Source of the DNA: Nitrosomonas sp. Is35
GTDB lineage: Bacteria; Pseudomonadota; Gammaproteobacteria; Burkholderiales; Nitrosomonadaceae
Direction: 5' to 3'
Length of the DNA: 64,000 nucleotides
Assembly: GCF_033063295.1 (NCBI RefSeq)
Contig: NZ_JAWJZH010000001.1
Span: 1,302,001-1,366,000 of the forward strand
Of this stretch, positions 9,151 to 18,721 are shown one piece after another; the first letter of the stretch is position 1, and every line of letters starts with the position of its first letter. The notes under the pieces are model-generated. The model ran no database searches and had not been told where the DNA came from. It saw nothing but the letters and a program-made list of their open reading frames with translations. The translations under genes were made by a program, and so were the position numbers.

Positions 9151-9576
9151 ATGGCAATTGAAAGGACACTATCCATCATTAAACCGGATGCTGTGGCGAA
9201 GAATGTAATTGGGCAAATTTATTCCCGTTTTGAATCAAATGGTTTGAAAATCATTGCGGCGCGAATGATGCACTTGTCACAAGCTGAAGCTGAGCAATTC
9301 TACGCCGTGCATCGTGCGCGTCCGTTTTTTAACGATCTGGTTAAATTCATGACATCGGGTCCTGTGATGGTGCAAGTACTGGAAGGGGATGAAGCCATTA
9401 AAAAGAACCGCGATCTAATGGGCGCTACCGACCCCAAGAAAGCTGAGAAAGGAACGATTCGCGCCGATTTTGCTGACAGCATTGACGCCAATGCAGTACA
9501 TGGTTCCGATGCACCGGAAACGGCCGCGGTTGAAATTGCCTGTTTTTTTCCAACATTAAGTATCCATTCCCGTTGA
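9151..9576 (+). CDS. ndk: Nucleoside diphosphate kinase
   Basis: Transfers the gamma phosphate of ATP to nucleoside diphosphates through a phosphohistidine. With the ATG at 9151 ([15 protein letters not shown]) the protein has the standard 141 residues; an in-frame start at 9139 exists but the family always begins at this methionine, and GGAGT sits at the right distance. The catalytic histidine is in the [16 protein letters not shown] segment. The extreme C-terminus is slightly unusual ([14 protein letters not shown]). It begins the conserved ndk-rlmN-pilF-rodZ-ispG-hisS block. Confidence 0.97.
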   Translation: MAIERTLSIIKPDAVAKNVIGQIYSRFESNGLKIIAARMMHLSQAEAEQFYAVHRARPFFNDLVKFMTSGPVMVQVLEGDEAIKKNRDLMGATDPKKAEKGTIRADFADSIDANAVHGSDAPETAAVEIACFFPTLSIHSR

Positions 9577-9600
9577 AGCACTGCGTGCTGTAGCTCAATA

Positions 9601-10701
9601 GTGACAATCAATCTGTTAAATTACGATGGCAAGGGTCTGGCTGATCTTTGCGCCACGATAGGCGAAAAACCTTTTCGTGCAAAGCAGCTGCTGCACTGGA
9701 TTCATCAATCCGGTACCGCTGATTTTGCTGCGATGAGCGACTTGGCAAAAAGTTTGCGTGAAAAACTCGCTGCGATGGCGGTTATCGAATTGCCGCAAAT
9801 CACATATGACTCCGTAGCCGCAGACGGTACTCGCAAATGGCTGCTGTCCGTCGGCTCCGGCAATGGCATAGAAACTGTCTTCATACCGGAAGCAAATCGC
9901 GGTACGCTATGCGTTTCCAGTCAGGTAGGGTGCGCTTTGGCATGTACCTTCTGCTCAACCGGGAAACAAGGCTTTAATCGTAATTTAACAGTGGCTGAGA
10001 TCATTGGACAGCTATGGATTGCCAACAAAACAATTGGATTGAATACCGGTGATCATGCATCGCAAGCAAACAGAGCCGTGACCAATGTGGTGATGATGGG
10101 CATGGGTGAACCCCTGGCCAATTTTGATAATGTGGTAACCGCGCTGGACATCATGCTGGATGACCATGCTTATGGTCTTTCACGCCGGCGCGTGACGGTC
10201 AGTACATCCGGGCTAGTACCCGCCATTGATCGATTGCGCGAGCGTTGTCCGGTCGCTTTGGCGATTTCCTTGCATGCGCCGAACGATGCACTGCGCGATC
10301 AATTGGTGCCGATCAATAAGAAATATCCGATCAAAGAGCTGTTGGCTGCTTGTCAGCGCTATCTGCCGTCAGCGCCGCGCGATTTCATCACGTTCGAGTA
10401 TGTCATGCTGGACGGTGTGAATGACAGTACCGCGCATGCGCGCGAGCTTATAAAACTGGTGCAGGATGTTCCCTGCAAATTTAATTTAATTCCGTTCAAT
10501 TCATTTCCAGGTTCCGGTTTCAAGCGCTCAAGCGCCGAAGCTGTGCGGATTTTCCGCGATATATTGATGCAAGCAGGATTGGTGACTACGGTGCGGAAAA
10601 CCCGTGGTGACGATATTGCGGCGGCCTGCGGCCAGCTTGCTGGGCAGGTAAAAGACAAAACACGCCGTACGGCTAATTTAAAGACAGAGGCGATGCAGTG
10701 A
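9601..10701 (+). CDS. rlmN: Dual-specificity 23S rRNA/tRNA adenine C2-methyltransferase RlmN
   Basis: Radical-SAM enzyme that methylates C2 of A2503 in 23S rRNA and A37 in some tRNAs. The 366-residue protein has the CxxxCxxC iron-sulfur motif at C111, C115 and C118 (CALACTFC), the GMGEPL motif near residue 164, and the N-terminal helical domain with '[15 protein letters not shown]'. The start is a GTG; there is no strong ribosome site, but the conserved N-terminus ([13 protein letters not shown]) begins here. It lies 24 bases after ndk and overlaps pilF by four bases. Confidence 0.96.
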   Translation: MTINLLNYDGKGLADLCATIGEKPFRAKQLLHWIHQSGTADFAAMSDLAKSLREKLAAMAVIELPQITYDSVAADGTRKWLLSVGSGNGIETVFIPEANRGTLCVSSQVGCALACTFCSTGKQGFNRNLTVAEIIGQLWIANKTIGLNTGDHASQANRAVTNVVMMGMGEPLANFDNVVTALDIMLDDHAYGLSRRRVTVSTSGLVPAIDRLRERCPVALAISLHAPNDALRDQLVPINKKYPIKELLAACQRYLPSAPRDFITFEYVMLDGVNDSTAHARELIKLVQDVPCKFNLIPFNSFPGSGFKRSSAEAVRIFRDILMQAGLVTTVRKTRGDDIAAACGQLAGQVKDKTRRTANLKTEAMQ

Positions 10702-11486
10702 AAAAAAAGCTGTTATTTTTTTTTACACTGCTGCAATTTCTGATAGGGTTCAGTGGCTGCGTACAGCAGTCAACCAATAACGGCATGTCGGTTCAAGCAA
10801 ACTCGGACCGGGCTTTCCAAAGTGCGAAGATTCATACGGAACTGGCGGCGGAATATTTCTATCGTGGCCAGCTCGATGTGGCGATCGAAGAAGTTAACGA
10901 AGCATTAAAAGCGCAATCCAATTATGCGCTTGCCTACAATGTGCTGGGGCTGATTAATATGACGTTGAGCGAAGATAGTAAAGCACTGGATAATTTTGAG
11001 CGTGCTATGCGTTTGGCGCCGAGGAATTCGGAAATTCGCAATAACTACGGATGGTTCTTGTGCCAGCGTTTTTCGCAACGCATGGATCAAGCTATTGATC
11101 ATTTTATGACGGCTGCTAAAGATCCACTCTACGCAACACCGGAGATGTCTTATACCAATGCTGGGATTTGCGAGGCTAAGCGCCAGAATTACACTGAAGC
11201 AAAAGTTTTTTTACAAAAAGCATTATCCCTTAAATCCAATTATGCACCTGCGGCGATCGGATTGATTGATATCGATTTTCAACGCGGCAATTTAGCCGAA
11301 GCAAAATCCAAGCTTGCACTGTTTTTGCAAAATAACACGCAAACAGCCGAGAGTCTGCTGATGGCGATAAAGATTGAACAAGCGATGGGTAATCAATTAG
11401 CCGCTGAAAGCTACATTTTTCAGTTGCAGAAACATTTTCCGGAATCTAAAGAAACGGCCATGGTTCGAGAAGGAAGGATGAGATAA
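10698..11486 (+). CDS. pilF: Type IV pilus biogenesis/stability lipoprotein PilF (PilW), TPR
   Basis: Outer-membrane lipoprotein that acts as pilotin for the PilQ secretin. It is 262 residues. A signal peptide ends in a lipobox, FSGC, with the lipidated cysteine near residue 21, followed by about six TPR-like helical repeats ([19 protein letters not shown] and similar). The GTG start overlaps the rlmN stop and follows an AGAGG site. Its stop overlaps the rodZ ATG (TAATG). This rlmN-pilF-rodZ-ispG order is usual in beta- and gammaproteobacteria and supports the call even though no other pilus genes are in the window. Confidence 0.9.
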   Translation: MKKKLLFFFTLLQFLIGFSGCVQQSTNNGMSVQANSDRAFQSAKIHTELAAEYFYRGQLDVAIEEVNEALKAQSNYALAYNVLGLINMTLSEDSKALDNFERAMRLAPRNSEIRNNYGWFLCQRFSQRMDQAIDHFMTAAKDPLYATPEMSYTNAGICEAKRQNYTEAKVFLQKALSLKSNYAPAAIGLIDIDFQRGNLAEAKSKLALFLQNNTQTAESLLMAIKIEQAMGNQLAAESYIFQLQKHFPESKETAMVREGRMR

Positions 11487-12658
11487 TGACGATGACTGAT
11501 GAAAAGAGCAGCAATAATCGTTCGTTTCCTGAGAATGCTTCACCGGATCCAGTGACGCATGGAAATGTGCAGATGACCGCGACGGAAACAATCGAGCCGT
11601 CATCAGATAAACCCGTGCATGATTTCAGTCCGCTGGCTTCCGGTTTGGATAGTCATCACAAGCAACTGCAAACGAATAATAATTACAACAGCATGAATAC
11701 CTCATTTGACAACAAGCCGTCCAGAAATGAATTCAACGCTATGGATTCGGCGAGTGTGGTACAAAGCGTCGGGCACTTGCTGCGTAATGCGCGAACGGCC
11801 AAAGGTTTGAGTATTGATGATATATCGCGGCAATTGCGATTGTCGGCGCAACAAATTGAAGCGATTGAAAAAGAAGATTTCGAGAAATTACCCGGACGGA
11901 CTTTCTTGCGTGGCTTTATCCGCAATTATGCCAATCTGGTTCAGCTGGATCCCGTTCCGCTGCTGCAAATGCTTCCCGAATCGACCCGAGTGATATCGAC
12001 TTACGAGCGTACGCCGTTTAAAAACAAACAAATATCGTTTTCCTCGAATCGCGAGAAACCCGGCAATCATTCATGGATCATCGCGATCATTTTGTTTGTC
12101 ATCATCTTGGGCGCGTATTTCCTTTTTGAAAACGGTGGCTGGAATAAAAATTCTGATATCAGCGCCGAAAGTGAAGAAAAGAAAACGGAATCCGCCACAG
12201 CCTCAGTAGAAATTCAGCTGCCTTTGCCGGGAGTGGTTAAAAATACATCCAATACACCCGACTCAACAACCAATAAGCCATTGGAAGTCAATAATCCGGC
12301 TCCTACCACGGAAAATACAGCGGCTCAGGCGGATGCAAAAACTGAAAGCGCGCCAGAAAATAAGCCCGCTGTTGAAAAAACTGAGAAAACTGAAAAAACC
12401 GCTGCTTTCGATAAAAACACTGGTCATTTATATTTTAAACTCACTGCGGATTCATGGATCAAAGTGGTGGATGGCAAAGGTGTGACCGTGTTCGAGCAGC
12501 TCAGAAAGAGCGGCAGCGAGCAGATTGTCACAGGTAAGCGGCCGCTATCCCTGGTCATTGGCAATGCATCAGGTGTCAATCTCACCTATAATGACAAGGA
12601 AATCGATATTTCATCCTACAAGAAACAAGGTGGAACTGCGCGTTTCACGCTCGAATAA
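11486..12658 (+). CDS. rodZ: Cytoskeletal/cell-shape protein RodZ (HTH-TM-DUF4115)
   Basis: Membrane protein linking the MreB cytoskeleton to wall synthesis. The 390-residue protein has a long polar N-terminal extension of about 90 residues, then a Cro/XRE-type helix-turn-helix (VGHLLRNARTAKGLSIDDIS to about residue 160). Next come the 'GRTFLRGFIRNYANLV' motif, one membrane helix (about 193-212, WIIAIILFVIILGAYFLF), a proline/threonine/lysine-rich periplasmic linker and the C-terminal DUF4115 domain. The N-terminal extension before the HTH is longer than in E. coli RodZ. A GGAAGGA site precedes the ATG, and the start is coupled to pilF. Confidence 0.88.
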   Translation: MTMTDEKSSNNRSFPENASPDPVTHGNVQMTATETIEPSSDKPVHDFSPLASGLDSHHKQLQTNNNYNSMNTSFDNKPSRNEFNAMDSASVVQSVGHLLRNARTAKGLSIDDISRQLRLSAQQIEAIEKEDFEKLPGRTFLRGFIRNYANLVQLDPVPLLQMLPESTRVISTYERTPFKNKQISFSSNREKPGNHSWIIAIILFVIILGAYFLFENGGWNKNSDISAESEEKKTESATASVEIQLPLPGVVKNTSNTPDSTTNKPLEVNNPAPTTENTAAQADAKTESAPENKPAVEKTEKTEKTAAFDKNTGHLYFKLTADSWIKVVDGKGVTVFEQLRKSGSEQIVTGKRPLSLVIGNASGVNLTYNDKEIDISSYKKQGGTARFTLE

Positions 12659-12696
12659 AAGTGCCTGTAATCTTTTGATCTCAATACAATTAAATT

Positions 12697-13935
12697 ATGC
12701 CTGAGAATAATTCTGCAATAAATCGCCGATCCAGTGTGGGTGTCCGGATTGGTTCTATCATGCTGGGTGGCGGTGCGCCGGTCGTAGTGCAGTCCATGAC
12801 AAATACGGATACGGTTGACGAAGTTGCCACAACCGAGCAAGTCGCGCAGTTGGCGCGCGCTGGATCCGAACTGGTGCGTATCACCGTCAACTCCATGGAA
12901 GCGGCGAAAGCGGTGGCCGGAATCCGCGCGCGTTTGGATGATATGGGATGCCATGTGCCGCTGGTCGGTGATTTTCACTTCAACGGCCACAAACTACTGA
13001 CCAGTTATCCCGATTGCGCCAAGGCTCTGGCGAAATTTCGTATCAATCCGGGAAATGTCGGTCACGGCAAGAAGCGCGATGAACAATTTGCGACCTTGAT
13101 TGAAACCGCCTGTAAATATGACAAGCCGGTACGTATCGGTGTCAATTGGGGAAGCCTCGATCCGGAAATGCTGGCGCGTATCATGGATGAGAACGCCGCT
13201 TCCAGTGATCCGCAAGATGCGAAATATGTCATGCGCGAAGCGCTGATTACTTCTGCGCTGGAAAGCGCGGCAAAGGCGGAAGAAATCGGTTTGAACCGCA
13301 ATAAGATTGTTTTATCGTGCAAAGTCAGCGGCGTGCAGGATTTAATCATGGTCTATCGCGAATTGGCTGCGCGTTGTGATTATGCGTTGCATCTGGGATT
13401 GACTGAAGCCGGCATGGGTTCCAAAGGGATCGTGGCATCCACGGCGGCACTGGCCGTGCTGTTGCAGGAAGGTATCGGCGATACGATCCGTATCTCGTTG
13501 ACACCGGAACCGGGCGGCAGCCGTTCGCGCGAAGTGATTGTGGCACAGGAGATTCTGCAAACGATGGGATTGCGCGCGTTTGTTCCGCTGGTGGCGGCAT
13601 GCCCGGGATGCGGCCGTACCACCAGCACGTATTTCCAAGAACTGGCGGAAAGTATCCAAGCGTATGTGCGTGACGAGATGGTGGTGTGGCGCGAGCAATA
13701 CGATGGTGTTGAAAATATGTCACTGGCTGTGATGGGATGCGTGGTGAACGGCCCGGGTGAAAGCAAGCACGCCAATATTGGCATTAGCTTGCCGGGTTCC
13801 GGTGAAAATCCGGTAGCGCCGGTATTCGTGGACGGACAAAAAACCGTTACCTTGAAAGGCGACAATATCGCCAACGAATTCCGCGCGATTGTCGATCGAT
13901 ATGTCAGCGAAAAGTATCCGAGAAAAGCTGTCTGA
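12697..13935 (+). CDS. ispG: 4-hydroxy-3-methylbut-2-en-1-yl diphosphate synthase IspG
   Basis: Iron-sulfur enzyme that reduces methylerythritol cyclodiphosphate to HMBPP in the non-mevalonate isoprenoid pathway. At 412 residues it is longer than E. coli IspG (372), as in many betaproteobacteria. The three [4Fe-4S] ligands are visible: C302 and C305 in CPGCGRTT, and C348 in [10 protein letters not shown]. The N-terminal barrel has [11 protein letters not shown] and the GVNWGSLD motif. The stop overlaps the hisS ATG by one base. Confidence 0.97.
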   Translation: MPENNSAINRRSSVGVRIGSIMLGGGAPVVVQSMTNTDTVDEVATTEQVAQLARAGSELVRITVNSMEAAKAVAGIRARLDDMGCHVPLVGDFHFNGHKLLTSYPDCAKALAKFRINPGNVGHGKKRDEQFATLIETACKYDKPVRIGVNWGSLDPEMLARIMDENAASSDPQDAKYVMREALITSALESAAKAEEIGLNRNKIVLSCKVSGVQDLIMVYRELAARCDYALHLGLTEAGMGSKGIVASTAALAVLLQEGIGDTIRISLTPEPGGSRSREVIVAQEILQTMGLRAFVPLVAACPGCGRTTSTYFQELAESIQAYVRDEMVVWREQYDGVENMSLAVMGCVVNGPGESKHANIGISLPGSGENPVAPVFVDGQKTVTLKGDNIANEFRAIVDRYVSEKYPRKAV

Positions 13936-15194
13936 TGGCTAATGGTGTTAAAGCAATCCGCGGGATGAACGACATCCTGCCGGATGAATCGTATCTCTGG
14001 GCGTATTTTGAACAAACGGTGCAGCAATGGCTCGCCGCGTATGGTTACCGCAATATCCGTACCCCGATCGTCGAACAAACCGATTTGTTTATCCGTTCCA
14101 TTGGAGAAGTGACTGATATTGTTGAGAAAGAGATGTATACCTTCGTGGATCATCTCAACGATGACAGCTTAACGCTGCGGCCGGAAGGCACGGCTTCATG
14201 CGTGCGCGCTGTGATCGAACATAGTTTGCTATATTCCGGTCCGCAGCGCTTGTATTATGCCGGTCCCATGTTCCGTCATGAGCGCCCGCAAAAAGGCCGC
14301 TACCGGCAATTTCACCAAGTCGGTGTGGAGGCGTTGGGTTACGCCGGGCCGGATATCGACGCGGAGCTGATCGTGATGTGCGCGCGTCTGTGGGATTTAC
14401 TGGGAATTTCCGGTTTACGGCTGGAAATCAGCACATTGGGCAATGCCGAGTCGCGCGCGCTGCATCGCACCCGGTTGATCAAATACTTTGAGCAACATCG
14501 CGATGTGCTAGACGAAGATTCATTACGGCGCTTGCATACCAATCCGTTGCGTATACTCGACAGTAAAAATCCAGGCATGCAAGGTATCATCGGCAACGCG
14601 CCGAAGCTGCTGGACGATCTGGACGCCGAATCATTGCAGCATTTTGAATCTTTGCAGCATGTTCTGCGGGAACGGGGTATTAATTTTGAAATTAACCCGC
14701 GCTTGGTCAGAGGGCTTGATTATTACAATCGCACCGTATTTGAATGGGTCACCGATAAGCTCGGTGCGCAAGGGACTGTTTGTGCGGGAGGGCGCTACGA
14801 TGGCTTGATTGAACAGGTGGGCGGGAAGCCTTCGCCCGCTTGCGGTTTTGCCATGGGTATCGAACGTCTGCTGGCACTGATGCAAGAATGCGGCAAGGAA
14901 ATTGCGCAACCGGCGCCGGATATTTATATTATCCATCAAGGCGATCAGGCGATGGCCTATGCCTGGACATGCGCGGAATTTCTTCGCGACCAAGAGTTTG
15001 ATGTCATTTTGCATTGCGGTGGCGGCAGTTTCAAATCGCAAATGAAAAAGGCTGATAATTCTGGCGCTCGCTATGCCATGATCATCGGCGATGATGAATG
15101 TCAGGCGCAAGAAGTGACGCTCAAACCATTGCGTGAACCGGTCGAACAAGCAAGGGTAAAATTAAACATCGTTACCGAATTAATTAATAAGTAA
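13935..15194 (+). CDS. hisS: Histidyl-tRNA synthetase
   Basis: Class II aminoacyl-tRNA synthetase that charges tRNA-His. 419 residues, the usual length. Motif 1 lies near the N-terminus, motif 2 is around '[16 protein letters not shown]' and motif 3 is at 'FAMGIERLL'. The histidine-specific segments [13 protein letters not shown] and CAGGRYDGL are present. The C-terminal anticodon-binding domain follows (about residue 330 on). Translation is probably coupled to ispG through the overlapping TGATG. The neighbours match the conserved ispG-hisS-yfgM-bamB-der order. Confidence 0.97.
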   Translation: MANGVKAIRGMNDILPDESYLWAYFEQTVQQWLAAYGYRNIRTPIVEQTDLFIRSIGEVTDIVEKEMYTFVDHLNDDSLTLRPEGTASCVRAVIEHSLLYSGPQRLYYAGPMFRHERPQKGRYRQFHQVGVEALGYAGPDIDAELIVMCARLWDLLGISGLRLEISTLGNAESRALHRTRLIKYFEQHRDVLDEDSLRRLHTNPLRILDSKNPGMQGIIGNAPKLLDDLDAESLQHFESLQHVLRERGINFEINPRLVRGLDYYNRTVFEWVTDKLGAQGTVCAGGRYDGLIEQVGGKPSPACGFAMGIERLLALMQECGKEIAQPAPDIYIIHQGDQAMAYAWTCAEFLRDQEFDVILHCGGGSFKSQMKKADNSGARYAMIIGDDECQAQEVTLKPLREPVEQARVKLNIVTELINK

Positions 15195-15233
15195 TTTTGT
15201 CATCAATAAATTAGCGTTAATCAGGGAAAAACC

Positions 15234-15869
15234 ATGGCATATTCTCACGAAGATCAGGAAAGAATTGAAGGATTCGCTGCGTGGTGGAATCGGTACGGCA
15301 ATTCGATCACCATTGTTTTGATCGCGGTTCTTGTCACGGCAGGCGGTACGAAAGCCTGGCAGTATTATCAGCAGAAGCAGGCACTGCAAGCGGCCGATTT
15401 GTACGCTTTGTTGCAACAGGTGCAAACCAGTGAGGACGCCGCAAAAATCAACGATGCAGCGCAACTGCTAACAACAGGATACCCATCCAGCGGTTATGCA
15501 CCCCGGGCGGCACTGATCGCCGCGCAAGCCGATGTGCAGGCGGGCAATAATAAACGCGCCATACAAACCCTGCAATGGATTATCGATCATGCCAAGGAAA
15601 CGGAAATGCACGATCTGGCGCGATTAAGAATATCCAGCATCCTACTGGACGAAGGAAAATACGATGAAGCATTACGGTTGTTAAGTACCGGTCACGGTAA
15701 AACTTTCGCCGGATTGTATTTGGATCGCAAAGGAGATATTCAAGTGGCGGCTGGCAAGATTGCCGAAGCCAAACTGAGCTATCAAGAAGCGATTGATAAA
15801 ATGAGTAAAAGTAACAATTACTTCAATATTGTCCAGATGAAACTGGATGCGCTGGGCGATTCCGATTAG
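15234..15869 (+). CDS. yfgM: YfgM family TPR membrane protein (SecYEG ancillary subunit)
   Basis: Inner-membrane protein with a short cytoplasmic tail, one membrane helix (about residues 20-38) and a periplasmic TPR-like domain. In E. coli YfgM associates with SecYEG and PpiD and helps hand proteins to periplasmic chaperones. The 211-residue length and the N-terminal 'QERIEGFAAWWNRYGN' fit the family. AGGGA precedes the ATG at a good distance. Position between hisS and bamB is the strongest support, since the family diverges in sequence. Confidence 0.88.
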   Translation: MAYSHEDQERIEGFAAWWNRYGNSITIVLIAVLVTAGGTKAWQYYQQKQALQAADLYALLQQVQTSEDAAKINDAAQLLTTGYPSSGYAPRAALIAAQADVQAGNNKRAIQTLQWIIDHAKETEMHDLARLRISSILLDEGKYDEALRLLSTGHGKTFAGLYLDRKGDIQVAAGKIAEAKLSYQEAIDKMSKSNNYFNIVQMKLDALGDSD

Positions 15870-15882
15870 ATGTGTCGCTAAA

Positions 15883-17106
15883 GTGACTGTTTTATTGAAT
15901 TTTGCCCGATCCGGGCGATTATTTCCTTCTGGGTTGATTGTTGCGCTGTTGTTGTCAGGGTGCAGCACGTTTAACCCCTTCGATATGCGTATCATCGAAT
16001 CCATGAGCACGGGGATATCCGATCTGCTGATCACCGATGAGCCGATCGTCTATGAGAAGGAAGAGTTGGATGCTTTAAAGAAAGCCGACCGCATTCCACT
16101 GAAATGGAAGGATAAAGCCGGTGAGAACGAAATTGCTTCCTTCTATACCGCGTTCGACAATGGCGCAGTTTATGTGGCCGATGAAGCCGGTAAACTGACC
16201 AAGTATAACGCCGCAACTGGTAAGCAAGAATGGCAGGTCAAATCGAAAAACAAATTTTCCGCCGGTGTGGGTATTGGTGAAGGATTGATCCTGATCGGAA
16301 CATTCAAAGGCGAAGTGCTTGCTTATAATGAATCCGGCCATATGTTATGGCAAGCATCGGTCACCAGCGAAATTCTCAGTCCGCCGCAAGTGCAGAATAA
16401 TGTCGTCGCCGTGCGCACGGTCGATGGCCGTATATTTGCACTGGATGCCATCGATGGAAAACGGAAGTGGATTTACCAAGGCGCTACGCCATCATTGACG
16501 GTGCGCAGCACAGCCGGAATAACACTGGCGCATGGCGCCATATTTGCCGGTTTTCCCGGTGGAAAAATGGTTGCGATGAGCTTATTTAACGGCAACATTG
16601 GTTGGGAAGTCGCCGTTTCGCAGCCGCGCGGCGTGACCGAATTGGAGCGCATGACGGATATCACCAGCGCACCCGTGATGAACAATCGTCTCGTTTGCGC
16701 AGTTGCGTACCAAGGGCGTGTTGCCTGCTTTGCGATTAACGATGGCGCGTACATATGGTCACGCGAATCGTCCAGCAGCGCAGGCTTGGTGATGGACAAC
16801 GATTACGTGTATGTAACCGAGGATAACGGCGTGGTTGCAGCCTACGATCTGCTGAGCGGTGCCGGTATGTGGAAACAGAGCCGGCTCGGGAGCAAGAAAT
16901 TAACCCGGCCTGTGATCATCGGGCAATATATTGTCGTCGCGGACGATCAGGGTTTTGTTAATGTATTGCGTAATTATGATGGCGCATTGGTGGCCCGCGC
17001 CGCTACCGATGGCAGTGTGATTCATAATGCAGCCAGCGTTTTGCCGGATGGTTTTGTGGTGCAAACAGCAAAGGGCGGTGTTTACGCTTTTAGCACGCAA
17101 TTCTAG
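15883..17106 (+). CDS. bamB: Outer membrane assembly lipoprotein BamB
   Basis: Lipoprotein of the BAM complex that inserts beta-barrel proteins into the outer membrane. It has a signal peptide with lipobox LLLSGC followed by eight PQQ-type beta-propeller blades (for example AAYDLLSGAGMWKQ and ALDAIDGKRKW). The open frame reaches back to an ATG at 15847 inside yfgM, but that gives an odd non-signal N-terminus. GTG at 15883 or TTG at 15892 gives a normal signal peptide, and GTG was chosen. No clear ribosome site decides between them. Confidence 0.92.
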   Translation: MTVLLNFARSGRLFPSGLIVALLLSGCSTFNPFDMRIIESMSTGISDLLITDEPIVYEKEELDALKKADRIPLKWKDKAGENEIASFYTAFDNGAVYVADEAGKLTKYNAATGKQEWQVKSKNKFSAGVGIGEGLILIGTFKGEVLAYNESGHMLWQASVTSEILSPPQVQNNVVAVRTVDGRIFALDAIDGKRKWIYQGATPSLTVRSTAGITLAHGAIFAGFPGGKMVAMSLFNGNIGWEVAVSQPRGVTELERMTDITSAPVMNNRLVCAVAYQGRVACFAINDGAYIWSRESSSSAGLVMDNDYVYVTEDNGVVAAYDLLSGAGMWKQSRLGSKKLTRPVIIGQYIVVADDQGFVNVLRNYDGALVARAATDGSVIHNAASVLPDGFVVQTAKGGVYAFSTQF

Positions 17107-17162
17107 CCGCTTCATTCTTTCCATTTGACGACACATAACGTGTTACGGTAGCAGCAAATATC

Positions 17163-18563
17163 ATGAAACCCACTCTTGTTCTGGTTGGCCGTCCGAATGT
17201 CGGCAAATCGACTTTATTCAACCGCTTGACGCGCACGCGCGATGCCATCGTCGCCGATATTCCCGGTTTGACGCGGGACCGGCATTACGGCCAAGGCCGG
17301 GTAGGGGATAAACCCTATCTGGTCATGGATACCGGCGGTCTGGAGCCGGTCATCAAGGAAGGCATTCTGCACGCCATGGCCAAGCAAACGCTGCAAGCCA
17401 TTGACGAGGCAGACAAAGTTATGTTCATTGTCGACGGCCGTCAAGGCGTGACCGCGCACGACAAAATCATCGCCGAGCAATTGCGCAAATCCGGGCAAAA
17501 GATTCTGCTGGTGGTGAATAAAACCGAAGGCATGGCCACCGCCGTCGTCACAGCGGAATTTTATGAATTGGGTCTGGGCGATCCCTGTGCAATTTCTGCC
17601 ATGCATGGCGATAACATCCAGGAACTTGCCGACCTGGCCTTGGCGGATTTTCCGGATGCCGAAGACGAAACGCCTGAAAGCAAACATCCTAAAATTGCCA
17701 TCGTGGGCCGTCCGAATGTCGGAAAATCCACGCTGGTCAATACGCTGCTTGGCGAAGAACGGGTGATCGCCTTCGACCAGCCAGGCACGACGCGCGATAG
17801 CATCTACATCGACTTTACGCATAAAGACAAACAATATACGTTGATTGATACGGCCGGATTGCGCCGCCGCGGTCAGGTGCATGAAACTGTTGAAAAATTC
17901 TCCGTCATCAAGACGCTGCAAACGATTGAAGACGCCAATGTCGTCGTGCTGGTGCTGGACGCGCGCAATGAAATTTCCGATCAGGACGCGCACATCGCCG
18001 GGTTTATTCTGGAAACCGGCCGCGCGCTGGTGATCGTGGTGAATAAATGGGATGGTCTGGATGATTATGAGCGCGATACGATTAAACGCGAATTAAACCG
18101 CAAACTGGCATTTCTGAGCTTCGCGCAATTGCACTACATTTCCGCGCTGCACGGCACCGGCATGAAGAGTCTGCTGCCTTCGATCGATCAGGCGTATGCC
18201 GCGGCCATGGCGCATTTGCCGACACCGAAACTGACGCGCGCGTTGATCGCTGCGGTCGAAAAGCACCCGCCGCCGCGCGGCGGCATGTCCCGTCCGAAAA
18301 TGCGTTATGCGCACCAAGGCGGCTCCAACCCGCCGTTGATCATCGTGCATGGCAGCATGCTCGAACATGTAGCGGAAACCTACCGGCGCTATCTCGAAAA
18401 CACGTTTCGCGAGACTTTCGAACTTAAAGGCACGCCTTTACGCGTGGAATTCAAAGTTGGGCGCAATAATCCCTACGCCGACAAAAAACCTGCGCCGCCA
18501 ACCGAGGATGAACAACGGCGCGCGCACAACCGGCGCAGACGTAACCGCAAAAAATACGGCTAA
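17163..18563 (+). CDS. der: Ribosome biogenesis GTPase Der (EngA)
   Basis: Essential double-GTPase that acts in late assembly of the 50S ribosomal subunit. The 466-residue protein has two G domains, each with [10 protein letters not shown] (near residues 8 and 181). It also has matching DTGGL and DTAGLRRR switch regions, NKTEG and NKWDG guanine-specificity motifs, and a C-terminal KH-like domain from about 350. It ends in a basic tail ([14 protein letters not shown]), which is common in this family. Last gene of the conserved block begun by ndk. Confidence 0.97.
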   Translation: MKPTLVLVGRPNVGKSTLFNRLTRTRDAIVADIPGLTRDRHYGQGRVGDKPYLVMDTGGLEPVIKEGILHAMAKQTLQAIDEADKVMFIVDGRQGVTAHDKIIAEQLRKSGQKILLVVNKTEGMATAVVTAEFYELGLGDPCAISAMHGDNIQELADLALADFPDAEDETPESKHPKIAIVGRPNVGKSTLVNTLLGEERVIAFDQPGTTRDSIYIDFTHKDKQYTLIDTAGLRRRGQVHETVEKFSVIKTLQTIEDANVVVLVLDARNEISDQDAHIAGFILETGRALVIVVNKWDGLDDYERDTIKRELNRKLAFLSFAQLHYISALHGTGMKSLLPSIDQAYAAAMAHLPTPKLTRALIAAVEKHPPPRGGMSRPKMRYAHQGGSNPPLIIVHGSMLEHVAETYRRYLENTFRETFELKGTPLRVEFKVGRNNPYADKKPAPPTEDEQRRAHNRRRRNRKKYG

Positions 18564-18721
18564 ACCGGAAAACGCGGTTGCTCATCTTCCAGCCATCCGG
18601 ATGCAACGCTTAAATTCCCATACACGGCTGCGGATTGACGGACTCATTCGATCGGATTAGATTGACCGCTGCAGGGGAAACGAATTTCTCCCGGCATCCT
18701 TCCGTACCTTCCTGAATTGAA

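Noticed and set aside
13380..14153. A 257-codon minus-strand frame spanning the ispG-hisS junction
   Set aside because: Opposes two unquestioned genes and has the low-complexity composition of an antisense shadow.
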